Source: Candidatus Omnitrophota bacterium | GTDB taxonomy: Bacteria > Omnitrophota > Gorgyraeia > Gygaellales > Profunditerraquicolaceae | DNA length: 21,047 bases | Assembly (NCBI GenBank): GCA_023228185.1 | Contig: JALOBQ010000006.1 | Coordinates: 2,866-23,912 of the forward strand | Reading direction: 5' to 3' | Shown: positions 1 through 7,432 of the stretch, in pieces | Numbering within the stretch: position 1 is the stretch's first letter | How the letters are laid out: each line of letters opens with the position of its first letter | Made by a program: the position numbers and the translations under genes | Notes under the pieces: model-generated | Seen by the model: only the letters and a program-made list of their open reading frames with translations | Databases searched by the model: none | What the model was told of the DNA's origin: nothing

Positions 1-339
1 TCCGCGGTTAGCGGCATGGATTGTTTCATTCGTGCCGATTGCCGCCAGATCACCATCGCCCTGATAAGTAAAAACAAACTTATCCGGATGCACTCTTTTG
101 ATCGCGGTAGCTACCGCTAAAGCTCTGCCGTGCGCTGCTTCCGAACAATCAAAATTCCAATAATCATAAGCTACCACAGCGCATCCAACCGGAGCAACGC
201 CGATTGTTTTTTCCCGCAATTTGAGTTCATCTATCGCTTCTGCCACAAGCCGATGAGCTATGCCATGGCCGCACCCCGGGCAATAATGCGTGGCAAGATC
301 ATTTAATGATTGTGGCCGGCTGAATATTTTCTCTCTCAT
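1..339 (-). CDS. vorA: 2-oxoacid:ferredoxin oxidoreductase, beta (TPP-binding) subunit, N-terminal part
   Basis: This is the first 113 codons of a gene that runs off the low-coordinate edge of the window. The product binds thiamine pyrophosphate and works with the alpha subunit upstream to oxidatively decarboxylate a 2-oxoacid to an acyl-CoA, reducing ferredoxin in the cytoplasm. Visible motifs are the N-terminal YCPGCGHG (about residues 19-26), whose cysteines are typical of this family, and the TPP/Mg2+ motif GDGDLAAIGTNE (about 94-105) with GDGD and the downstream Asn. The ATG overlaps the alpha stop as ATGA, which argues for translational coupling and fixes the start. The subunit type follows from the neighbouring VorB-like alpha; a 2-oxoglutarate enzyme (KorB) is the main alternative. 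A gamma subunit would be expected just beyond the edge. Confidence 0.9.
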   Translation of the reverse strand, partial: MREKIFSRPQSLNDLATHYCPGCGHGIAHRLVAEAIDELKLREKTIGVAPVGCAVVAYDYWNFDCSEAAHGRALAVATAIKRVHPDKFVFTYQGDGDLAAIGTNETIHAANRG

Positions 340-1412
340 AATATTCTCATTATTTTCTTTATAATCTCATCTTCCGTAGGCACACCGCCTCCGGAGCGGC
401 CCAAGAAATCAACTTCCGCGCGCCCAGCGGCTGCCAAACGCGCGTCCTCGACCATTTGGCCGTAAGACATTTCCACAACCAGGTATTTTCTTTTTTTCGC
501 CGCGGCCGCGGCAAACGCTTTTTTAGGAAATGGCCAAAGAGAGATCAACCGGATCAACCCGACTTTTTTACCTTTAGCCCTTAGCCGTGAAATCGCGCTT
601 TTGACAACGCGGGCTAAAGTGCCATATGCCACAATCACGATTTTAGCGTCATCTAAAAACAACTCTTGCCAACGCTGCTCTTTTGATTCAATGGTGGAAT
701 ATTTTTTTTGCAATCTCAGATTGGATTTCTCCAGGTCTCCTTCGCGCAAATAAAATGATTTTGCCACATTCGGTTTCCTGCCCAGGCATCCGGTTAACGC
801 CCAGGGTTTTTCAGGCAAGCGGGTTTGCGGAATAGAAAATTTCACCGGCTCCATCATCTGGCCCAAGATGCCGTCGCCTAAAATCATCGCCGGGCAACGA
901 TATTTATCGGCTAATTCAAAACTTAAGCGTGTTAAATCATAAGCTTCCTGCGCTGAACCAGGGGCAAACACGATCAAGCGATAATCGCCGTGGCCGCCGC
1001 CTTTTACCGCCTGAAAATAATCCGCTTGTGATGGGTTGATATTGCCTAACCCCGGGCCTCCGCGCATAATATTTACAATTACTGCCGGCAGTTCGGCTCC
1101 GGCAATATAAGAAATACCTTCTTGTTTTAAACTTATCCCCGGGCTGGAAGATGAAGTCATTGCTCTTACACCGGAAGCACTTGCCCCAAAAACCATATTA
1201 ATTGCCGCGATTTCCGATTCCGCCTGAATGAATATTCCCGCAGGATGAGCCGGAGGAATAGCTGAAGCAAGAGGCATATTTTTAGCCATATAGCCGATCA
1301 GTTCATTTTGAGGAGTAATCGGATAGCCGGCGTAAAAACGGCATCCCGCATCCAAAGCGCCTTGCGCGATAGCCTCATTACCCGTAATAAGTATTTTTTT
1401 AATCATCTTCAA
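336..1412 (-). CDS. vorB: 2-oxoacid:ferredoxin oxidoreductase, alpha subunit (VorB type)
   Basis: Alpha subunit of a multi-subunit 2-oxoacid:ferredoxin oxidoreductase, probably acting on branched-chain 2-oxoacids such as 3-methyl-2-oxobutanoate. The 358 residues hold the N-terminal pyrimidine-binding domain (GNEAIAQGALDAGCRFYAGYPITPQNE, given here in two parts: GNEAIAQGAL near 11-20 and YPITPQNE near 30-37), the signature MRGGPGLGNINPSQADYFQ (about 115-133), KGGGHGDYR and the LGDGILGQMMEPV stretch, then the C-terminal domain with LISLWPFP. This set of motifs matches VorB rather than the longer gamma-alpha fusion of KorA. The 5' end is ambiguous: a TTG directly after the ferredoxin stop has a GAGGT about 10 nt upstream, while an ATG two codons later (ending at 1406) is 16 nt from it. 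The substrate is inferred from family resemblance. Confidence 0.9.
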   Translation of the reverse strand: MKMIKKILITGNEAIAQGALDAGCRFYAGYPITPQNELIGYMAKNMPLASAIPPAHPAGIFIQAESEIAAINMVFGASASGVRAMTSSSSPGISLKQEGISYIAGAELPAVIVNIMRGGPGLGNINPSQADYFQAVKGGGHGDYRLIVFAPGSAQEAYDLTRLSFELADKYRCPAMILGDGILGQMMEPVKFSIPQTRLPEKPWALTGCLGRKPNVAKSFYLREGDLEKSNLRLQKKYSTIESKEQRWQELFLDDAKIVIVAYGTLARVVKSAISRLRAKGKKVGLIRLISLWPFPKKAFAAAAAKKRKYLVVEMSYGQMVEDARLAAAGRAEVDFLGRSGGGVPTEDEIIKKIMRIL

Positions 1413-1616
1413 TTATTTAATTACCTCAATACAACAATCCGGGCAGACCAGAGCGCATTGGCTGCACCCTAAACACTGTCCGCCTGCGATAAATTCCACG
1501 AAGTTCGTGCCTTGTTTGCTTAGTTTCGCGCTTTTTCTAATCAGTTTGCGCGGGCAAAAATTCACGCAAAGCAAACAACCTTTACATTTTTCCTGATGAA
1601 TAATAATCTTAGCCAT
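1413..1616 (-). CDS. vorD: 2x[4Fe-4S] ferredoxin, probable delta subunit of the 2-oxoacid oxidoreductase
   Basis: A 67-residue bacterial-type ferredoxin with two CxxCxxCxxxCP motifs (Cys11, 14, 17, 21 and Cys48, 51, 54, 58), enough for two [4Fe-4S] clusters. Its place directly upstream of the alpha gene, with only the stop codon between them, marks it as the electron-transfer subunit of this enzyme and not a free carrier, though a free ferredoxin cannot be excluded. A further Cys pair (CC near residues 61-62) follows the second motif and need not bind a cluster. The start overlaps the last 8 nt of dxs, so translation is probably coupled to dxs. Confidence 0.88.
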   Translation of the reverse strand: MAKIIIHQEKCKGCLLCVNFCPRKLIRKSAKLSKQGTNFVEFIAGGQCLGCSQCALVCPDCCIEVIK

Positions 1617-3471
1617 TATCCCTCATTGTTTGTTTTATTTTAGCGGCAATTTGCTCTGGTTGCAACCCGTATTTTTCCAGCAAAAGTTCCCTGCTGGCGT
1701 GTTCAATAAAATCACGTGGCAGCCCCAGGCGGATAACTTGCTTGCCAAGCTCTAAAGCCACGATACTGCCGAAACCGGAATCAGCAATCGCCTCTTCCAG
1801 AGTAAAAATAAATTTTGTTTTTTGCCCATACTCTTTAATGCAAGCGCTATCAAGCGGCCTGACAAAACGCGCGTTGATCACCGCGCCGGAAATCCCTTGT
1901 TTGTTTAAAATATCCGCTGCTTTTAACGCGGAATCAACCATGCTGCCTAAAGCAAATAGCGCAAAATCATTACCTTCCCTCAGTACTTCGGCTTTACCTA
2001 AACTAATCGGTTCGCAAGGGCTTTCTGCGGCGGGAATATTTGCCCGCGCATACCTCAAAGCAACCGGCTTATTTAAACTCAACGCAAACGCCAACATCCC
2101 TTCTAATTCTCGACCATCTTTAGGGGCAATAATTACCAAATTCGGAATACTGCTTAAATAAGAAATATCAAAAATTCCCTGGTGAGTAACCCCATCCTCG
2201 CCAACGATCCCGGCGCGGTCAATAGCAAAAACTACCGGCAATTCCTGCAGAGCGACATCCTCAATAATTTGATCATAAGCCCGCTGCAGGAAAGTTGAAT
2301 ATATGGCAACCACGGGTTTAAGTTTTTGTCGCGCTAATCCGGCGGCAAAACTTACCGCGTGGCCTTCGGCAATACCGACATCAAAAAATCTTTCCGGATA
2401 AGCATCGCGGAATTTATCTAAACCCGTGCCTTCCGGCATTGCTGCGGTAATTGCCACGATAGATCTATCTTTGGCCGCCAGCTTTACCAGTGTTTCACCA
2501 AACACAGCGGTATAACTTTTTGAATGCGGGGAAGTTTTTTTAATTGCCAGGCCCGTATCCGGGTCAAAACAACTGATCCCGTGAAACTTCACCGGGTCTT
2601 GCTCGGCAAATTGGCAACCTTTGCCTTTTTTCGTAACAACATGCAAAAGGCGCGGGCCTTTGATCCCGCTGATATTCTTTAGCGTGGAAATCAAAACATT
2701 CAGGTTATGCCCGTCAATCGGCCCGAAATAACGAAAACCCATCTCTTCAAAAAGCATCCCCGGAACGAATAAGCCTTTTAAGCTCTCCTCAAATTTATTC
2801 ATTAACCTTAAAAGGCGTTTACCGCGTTCGCCGCGCACTGTAAGAAACTTTTCCAATGAATCGTGAAAACGGTTGTAAACCGGAAGAGAAATTAATTTAT
2901 TCAGATAAGTGCTGATCGCCCCGACATTGGGGGCAATACTCAATTCATTGGTGTTTAAAACCACGATCAGGTCTTTTTTCAGATGGCCGGCGTTATTTAA
3001 TCCTTCGAAACATACTCCCCCGCTCAAGGAACCGTCTCCGATCACCGCGGCTACTTTAAAACGTTCTTTTTCCGGCAAAAGATCCCTGGCGCAAACCAAC
3101 CCTAATGCCAGAGAAACCGCTGTAGAAGAATGGCCCGTGGTAAAAGGGTCATATGCGGACTCATCTTTGGAAGGGAATCCGCTTAAGCCGTGATATTGGC
3201 GTAACGAATCGAAATTTTTATTGCGGCCGGTAATAATTTTGTGCGCGTAAGACTGGTGGCCGACATCAAAAATAATCTTGTCCTGCGGGGTATTTAAACA
3301 ATAGTGTAAAGCGATGATCAACTCTACCGCGCCTAAACTCGAGGCAAGATGGCCGCCTGTTTGAGAAACCACATCAATCATCCGCAAGCGTATTTCCCCG
3401 CAGAGCCTGTTTAACTGCTCAACAGTCAGTGTTTTAAGGTCCTGGGGTGAATTGATCCGCTCTAAAATCAT
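1609..3471 (-). CDS. dxs: 1-deoxy-D-xylulose-5-phosphate synthase
   Basis: Condenses pyruvate and glyceraldehyde 3-phosphate to DXP, the entry step of the MEP isoprenoid pathway and a source of thiamine and pyridoxal precursors. The 620 residues are full length for the family. In order: TPP-binding domain with GGHLASSLG (about 39-47), DVGHQSYAHK (69-78), GHSSTA (113-118), GDGSLSGG (145-152) and the metal-binding LNTNELSIAPN (172-182); IDGHN (252-256); then the pyrimidine domain with DVGIAEGHAV and its catalytic Glu369, YSTFLQRAYDQ, and DRAGIVGEDGVTHQG with His430; then RYARAN and the transketolase C-terminal domain. The start overlaps the xseB stop as TAATG with AGGAAGA just upstream. The pairing with xseB/xseA is common in bacteria and says little about function. 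Confidence 0.97.
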   Translation of the reverse strand: MILERINSPQDLKTLTVEQLNRLCGEIRLRMIDVVSQTGGHLASSLGAVELIIALHYCLNTPQDKIIFDVGHQSYAHKIITGRNKNFDSLRQYHGLSGFPSKDESAYDPFTTGHSSTAVSLALGLVCARDLLPEKERFKVAAVIGDGSLSGGVCFEGLNNAGHLKKDLIVVLNTNELSIAPNVGAISTYLNKLISLPVYNRFHDSLEKFLTVRGERGKRLLRLMNKFEESLKGLFVPGMLFEEMGFRYFGPIDGHNLNVLISTLKNISGIKGPRLLHVVTKKGKGCQFAEQDPVKFHGISCFDPDTGLAIKKTSPHSKSYTAVFGETLVKLAAKDRSIVAITAAMPEGTGLDKFRDAYPERFFDVGIAEGHAVSFAAGLARQKLKPVVAIYSTFLQRAYDQIIEDVALQELPVVFAIDRAGIVGEDGVTHQGIFDISYLSSIPNLVIIAPKDGRELEGMLAFALSLNKPVALRYARANIPAAESPCEPISLGKAEVLREGNDFALFALGSMVDSALKAADILNKQGISGAVINARFVRPLDSACIKEYGQKTKFIFTLEEAIADSGFGSIVALELGKQVIRLGLPRDFIEHASRELLLEKYGLQPEQIAAKIKQTMRDNG

Positions 3472-3710
3472 TATTCTTCCTCTTGCGCTTTTTCGAATTT
3501 TTCCAAAGAGAATTTTCCGTCTTTCTTCATTAATAACTCCACTTTACGCTGGGCCTCAGAGAGAGTTTGTGAACAGGCCTGCGAAAGTTTAATTCCATCC
3601 TCATACTTCTTTAAAGCGTCTGCCAGGCTTAAAGAACCGCTGGAAAGCTCTTCTACGATCTTCTGAAGTTTTTTTAAATCATCCTCAAAATTCTGTTTAT
3701 CTTTAATCAT
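3471..3710 (-). CDS. xseB: Exodeoxyribonuclease VII small subunit
   Basis: Small subunit of exonuclease VII, which degrades single-stranded DNA in both directions to oligonucleotides; several copies coat each large subunit. The 79-residue protein is helical throughout and shows the family pattern: FEDDLKKLQKIVEEL near residues 8-22, SGSLSLADALKKYEDGI near 24-40, and a C-terminal heptad-like helix. The start overlaps the end of xseA by 8 nt and the stop overlaps the dxs start by 1 nt, the usual xseA-xseB-dxs coupling. Confidence 0.95.
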   Translation of the reverse strand: MIKDKQNFEDDLKKLQKIVEELSSGSLSLADALKKYEDGIKLSQACSQTLSEAQRKVELLMKKDGKFSLEKFEKAQEEE

Positions 3711-4908
3711 TAATAACCTCCTGGACTGAACTAATAAAAGCGCCGCGGCCTAAAATTGTCTTCACCAAGTCACCTTTTTTTAATTGCTTAAAATCTTTAA
3801 GGATTGTTTCGCCTTTGATCAACGTGCTTAAACTATACCCTCTGCCTAAAATGGCCAGCGGATTTAACACGCTTAACCGGCTAATTAAAGAAGAACTGCG
3901 TTCAAGCGAAAGTTGTAAAGTGTGCCTGATTTGGTGCTGTAAATTAACGAATAATTCGTCAAGCTGCTGTTGTTTTTCTAAAAGCCTGTCGCGCGGGCTT
4001 TTTAACGCGTGGGCGAAAGCCGTAAGCTCGTTCTCAAAATCCGCTAAAATATTTTTAATGAAAAAAAACAAATCGTGTTGCCTATCCGCCAATTGCGCAA
4101 GCAGGATGTTTTTGCTATCCACGATTAATTTAGCGGCTGCCGAAGGAGTTTCCACATAAACATCCGCGGCAAGGTCAGCTAATGTAGTGTTGATCTGGTG
4201 GCCGACAGCCGAAACTACCGGTATTTTAGAATTATAAATCGCGCGGGCGACGATCTCTTCATTAAAAGACCAGAGGTCTTCGCTGCTGCCTCCGCCGCGG
4301 GAAACAATAATCAGGTCAACTTTACCAAAAGCGTTTAGATCTTCTATCGCCTGCGCGATTTCAAGATACGCGCCCTCACCCTGCACGCGCGCTGAACGGA
4401 TAATTAGATCAACTCCCCCCGCGCCTTTCTGCAATATTTGCAGGATATCCCGCACCGCGGCGCCAGCTGCGGAGGTAACAATACCAATATGAAAAGGCAT
4501 TGCCGGAAGCGCGCGTTTACGCGCCAAATCAAATAAACCTTCAGCCTGAAGTTTCTTTTTCAATTGCTCCAGGGCTAACTGTTGCGCTCCGGCTCCAACC
4601 GGTTCAATTTTCTCCACAATAATCTGGTATTGCCCGCGCGGCGCGAAAACAGCGATCTTGCCGAAACAAAGAACCTTTAGCCCATCTTCGATCTTAAATT
4701 TAAGCCCTTTATTAGCGTAAGCAAACATCGCCCCGGCGATCAGGGCGTTATTGTCTTTTAAAGAAAAATAGAAATGCCCGCTGGTCGCGGCTTTAAAATT
4801 AGAGATCTCCCCTTCCAGCCAAATTTCACCGATTTTTTCCTCAAGCAGGCTTTTAATCCCTTGGGTGATCTCAGAAACCGTATAGATACGCTTATTTTCC
4901 TTTGGCAT
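3703..4908 (-). CDS. xseA: Exodeoxyribonuclease VII large subunit
   Basis: Catalytic subunit of the single-strand-specific exonuclease VII used in mismatch repair and clearance of ssDNA. The 401 residues comprise an N-terminal OB fold (YTVSEITQGI near 9-18, WLEGEISNF near 30-38, GHFYFSLKD near 44-52), the nuclease domain and a C-terminal coiled-coil stretch (about 270-350). Family active-site residues Asp154 (in AAVRDIL), Arg204 (in SRGGGSSEDLWSF) and His237 (in SAVGHQIN) are present, but the position after His-x-x is Asn240, where E. coli has an essential Asp (Asp241). This is discussed as a finding. The gene overlaps its upstream neighbour by 17 nt and xseB by 8 nt. Confidence 0.95.
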   Translation of the reverse strand: MPKENKRIYTVSEITQGIKSLLEEKIGEIWLEGEISNFKAATSGHFYFSLKDNNALIAGAMFAYANKGLKFKIEDGLKVLCFGKIAVFAPRGQYQIIVEKIEPVGAGAQQLALEQLKKKLQAEGLFDLARKRALPAMPFHIGIVTSAAGAAVRDILQILQKGAGGVDLIIRSARVQGEGAYLEIAQAIEDLNAFGKVDLIIVSRGGGSSEDLWSFNEEIVARAIYNSKIPVVSAVGHQINTTLADLAADVYVETPSAAAKLIVDSKNILLAQLADRQHDLFFFIKNILADFENELTAFAHALKSPRDRLLEKQQQLDELFVNLQHQIRHTLQLSLERSSSLISRLSVLNPLAILGRGYSLSTLIKGETILKDFKQLKKGDLVKTILGRGAFISSVQEVIND

Positions 4909-6652
4909 CCTTCTTTAAATCCTCCGGCGCAGGGAGCGCAACTTGTATAGCTGCTTCAAGCGGCTTCTTTTTAAAAATTAACATTTGCACAGAATACGGC
5001 GTAAGCTCCAGGTTGATTGCCTGCGGCTGGCTAAAATCCATCTCCAACTCTTCAACAGGTTTAAAAACGCAATCAAAAGAACAAGCGGAAGAAACAATAT
5101 ATTTACTGCAGGAATAAATATCTTTATAACCTTTTAAAGAAAGTTTCACTTTGCGATTGACGGTAGAGAATTTTTTTGCCAAGGCATCAATCTCCATAGC
5201 GCTGTTAAAAATACCGCGCACCGTATCATCCATACGCAAAGAATCCAAACTTAATGCCCCGGAAAAAATCTTATCCAAACGGTCGGATTTAATGATATTT
5301 AATAAAGTTTTACGTTGTGCGGGATTTAGATTAATAATATTGCCGGATATCTGATTTACGCCGGATTCCGGGTCAATATAATTGTAGATCAGCAGGATCA
5401 GAGCATCTTCAGATTTTGTGGCAATTATCCCCACAAACCGGTCGTTGAATTTTGATTCAAGTTGTAACTTTCCTAAACCGGCAAGCATTTTAAAAACATT
5501 GAAACTGGCTTTAGCGTTTCCTTTAAAATTAGTATGTTCCGCATCAAAAGAAAAAACTCCCAGGTTCCTGTGCACGCCTTCCTTGACCACCTGAAAATCA
5601 GACATCGCAAAATACACTTGATTATCCAGGCCTACAGAAGCCATTGATTGCAAGCGGCTTGGTATATAACTGGCAGCAATATAAGACTTTTCTCCTCTTT
5701 CCACAGCCAAATTAGCGTTACGGTCAAAATTCCATTCATCAACAATCAACGGTGTATTGCGGTCAAATCGAAAATACTCCAGCCAATCGCGGATCAAATT
5801 AAGCACGGGTTTTTTATACACGGTATCCTGGATATCCGCCCGCGGGTCAGAAGAATAAGCATGCCAGCAGATAAAATCCAAAGGTAAGCGGTAGCTGTAA
5901 CAATATTTAATTAATTCGTAAATCAGGCTTTTTTCCGGGGTAAAAACAGTATTCGGCTCCAGATTCTGGAACCAACAGCTTGTCCCTGGGCCGCCTAAAC
6001 GGATATTTATCTTGCTCTCCTGGCGTAACTCTTTTACAGCTTCGGCAACTTGCCGGTACATATTGAAATATTCAGTGCGCTTACCTAAAAAGAAATCGTC
6101 TAAATCCGGGGCATTCCAAACCTCATACCAGATATTGTATTTCTTTTCGCAGCTTAAATAGCGTATAGTTTTTTTAACCAGCTGTTTGTAAGCTTTCAAG
6201 TTATGCGGCGGGCTGTTTTTATCTAAAATATTGCCCATGCCGGCGGGGGTGCCGAAAAGGTTTAAGATCACCACGCCGCCTGCGTCATTAACAGACTTAA
6301 TTAATGTTTCATAATTAAGCAGTGTTGCCTTAAGCGCGGTTTGATCATTTTCTAAATTGGAAATTTCCCAAAGATTGTATTGCAGCCGGTAAAAACCAGC
6401 GAACCCGATATTTTTCTGCCAGGATTCCAACACTTCCCGGGCCGCCAGTGTTTGCGGCCAAGCCGCGTCGCGGTTAGCGCCCTGCCCGCTTAAATCAATA
6501 TTCGGCCGGAAAATATCCGCTAAAGCGGACGTTTTAGCGTTAAGATCCACTTCTATTTTAAGCTCTTCCTTAAATTGGGCGAAAATTTGCCCGCGCCCAA
6601 AAGTAAGATTAAAAATAATCAGCAAAAATAATATCTTGATATTCCTGGCCAT
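4892..6652 (-). CDS. Exported GH39-like (clan GH-A) glycoside hydrolase homologue lacking the acid/base Glu
   Basis: A 586-residue protein with an N-terminal signal peptide (hydrophobic segment at about 6-18, cleavage plausible after FA at 24-25), so it should act in the periplasm or outside. The middle looks like a family 39 TIM barrel: WYEVWNAPDL (175-184), LGGPGTS (219-225), DFICWHAYSSDP (259-270) and LIVDEWN (302-308). The last motif carries the expected nucleophile, Glu306. In GH-A enzymes the Asn of the WN-E-P motif is followed by the acid/base Glu, but here residue 181 is Ala. The protein may therefore be a non-hydrolytic binder or use another mechanism. About 200 C-terminal residues would form beta domains. 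Its ATG overlaps the ymdB stop by 1 nt (TAATG). The substrate is unknown; the family call rests on motifs only. Confidence 0.72.
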   Translation of the reverse strand: MARNIKILFLLIIFNLTFGRGQIFAQFKEELKIEVDLNAKTSALADIFRPNIDLSGQGANRDAAWPQTLAAREVLESWQKNIGFAGFYRLQYNLWEISNLENDQTALKATLLNYETLIKSVNDAGGVVILNLFGTPAGMGNILDKNSPPHNLKAYKQLVKKTIRYLSCEKKYNIWYEVWNAPDLDDFFLGKRTEYFNMYRQVAEAVKELRQESKINIRLGGPGTSCWFQNLEPNTVFTPEKSLIYELIKYCYSYRLPLDFICWHAYSSDPRADIQDTVYKKPVLNLIRDWLEYFRFDRNTPLIVDEWNFDRNANLAVERGEKSYIAASYIPSRLQSMASVGLDNQVYFAMSDFQVVKEGVHRNLGVFSFDAEHTNFKGNAKASFNVFKMLAGLGKLQLESKFNDRFVGIIATKSEDALILLIYNYIDPESGVNQISGNIINLNPAQRKTLLNIIKSDRLDKIFSGALSLDSLRMDDTVRGIFNSAMEIDALAKKFSTVNRKVKLSLKGYKDIYSCSKYIVSSACSFDCVFKPVEELEMDFSQPQAINLELTPYSVQMLIFKKKPLEAAIQVALPAPEDLKKDAKGK

Positions 6653-7431
6653 TAAATTTTTCTCTGTAGGCGTTCGATGGAAAGCGCTTTTCCACTGGAC
6701 TCATCAATCTCGACAATCGCGCCGTGTAACTGAATATTGGAATCAGCAACTTGAAATTTAACGGGGATAGAACTTAAAAAACGCGTCAAAACGTCTTCTA
6801 CTCTTCTGCCAATCACTGAATCATACGGGCCGGTCATCCCCACATCAGTGATATAGGCAGTGCCGCGCGGCAGGATTTTATCGTCGGCAGTCTGAATATG
6901 CGTATGTGTGCCGAAAATAGCCGACACTTTACCATCTAAATACCAGCCTAAAGCGACTTTTTCCGAAGTAGCCTCGGCGTGAATATCCACGATAATTACT
7001 TTCGTTTCTTTAGCAAGCTCTTCGGCGGCTTTTAGAGACAAACGAAAAGGGCATTCCAAGGCTTCCATAAATACGCGGCCATTAACGTTGATTACTCCGA
7101 TTTTTTTACCCGCAGCGGTTTTAAAAACAGCGCTCCCTTTTCCCGGAGCGCCACTAGGATAATTGATCGGCCGCAATATCCGCTCCTCCATATTGATTAA
7201 CTCAAAAATTTCACTTTTTTTCCAGATATGGTCGCCGGAAGTAAGCAGGTCCGCGCCGGAAGCAAAAAGTTCTTTAGCTACTTTGGAAGTGATCCCTGAG
7301 CCTCCGGCGGCATTTTCCGCGTTAACGATCGTAAAATCCAGAGCGTATTCTTTTTTTAACCCCGGCAATAATTTATTGATCGCTTCCCTGCCGGGTTGGC
7401 CTACTACATCACCGATAAAAAGTATTTTCAT
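6652..7431 (-). CDS. ymdB: YmdB-family metallophosphoesterase (cyclic nucleotide phosphodiesterase)
   Basis: Member of the TIGR00282 family; the Bacillus homologue hydrolyses 2',3'- and 3',5'-cyclic nucleotides and affects RNase Y-linked behaviour. The 259 residues are typical length. Di-metal ligands are visible in order: Asp8 (FIGDVVGQPG), Glu39-Asn40 (NAENAAGG), position 67 (TSGDHIWKK), His151 (DIHAEATSEK), His176 and His178 (GTHTHIQTAD). DVGMTGPYDSVIG is another family mark. Position 67 is Asp where the well-studied members have Asn (GNH). The gene follows rny after a single nucleotide, the classic rny-ymdB pair, and I see no separate Shine-Dalgarno sequence. A cytoplasmic enzyme is expected. 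Confidence 0.94.
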   Translation of the reverse strand: MKILFIGDVVGQPGREAINKLLPGLKKEYALDFTIVNAENAAGGSGITSKVAKELFASGADLLTSGDHIWKKSEIFELINMEERILRPINYPSGAPGKGSAVFKTAAGKKIGVINVNGRVFMEALECPFRLSLKAAEELAKETKVIIVDIHAEATSEKVALGWYLDGKVSAIFGTHTHIQTADDKILPRGTAYITDVGMTGPYDSVIGRRVEDVLTRFLSSIPVKFQVADSNIQLHGAIVEIDESSGKALSIERLQRKI

Positions 7432-7432
7432 T

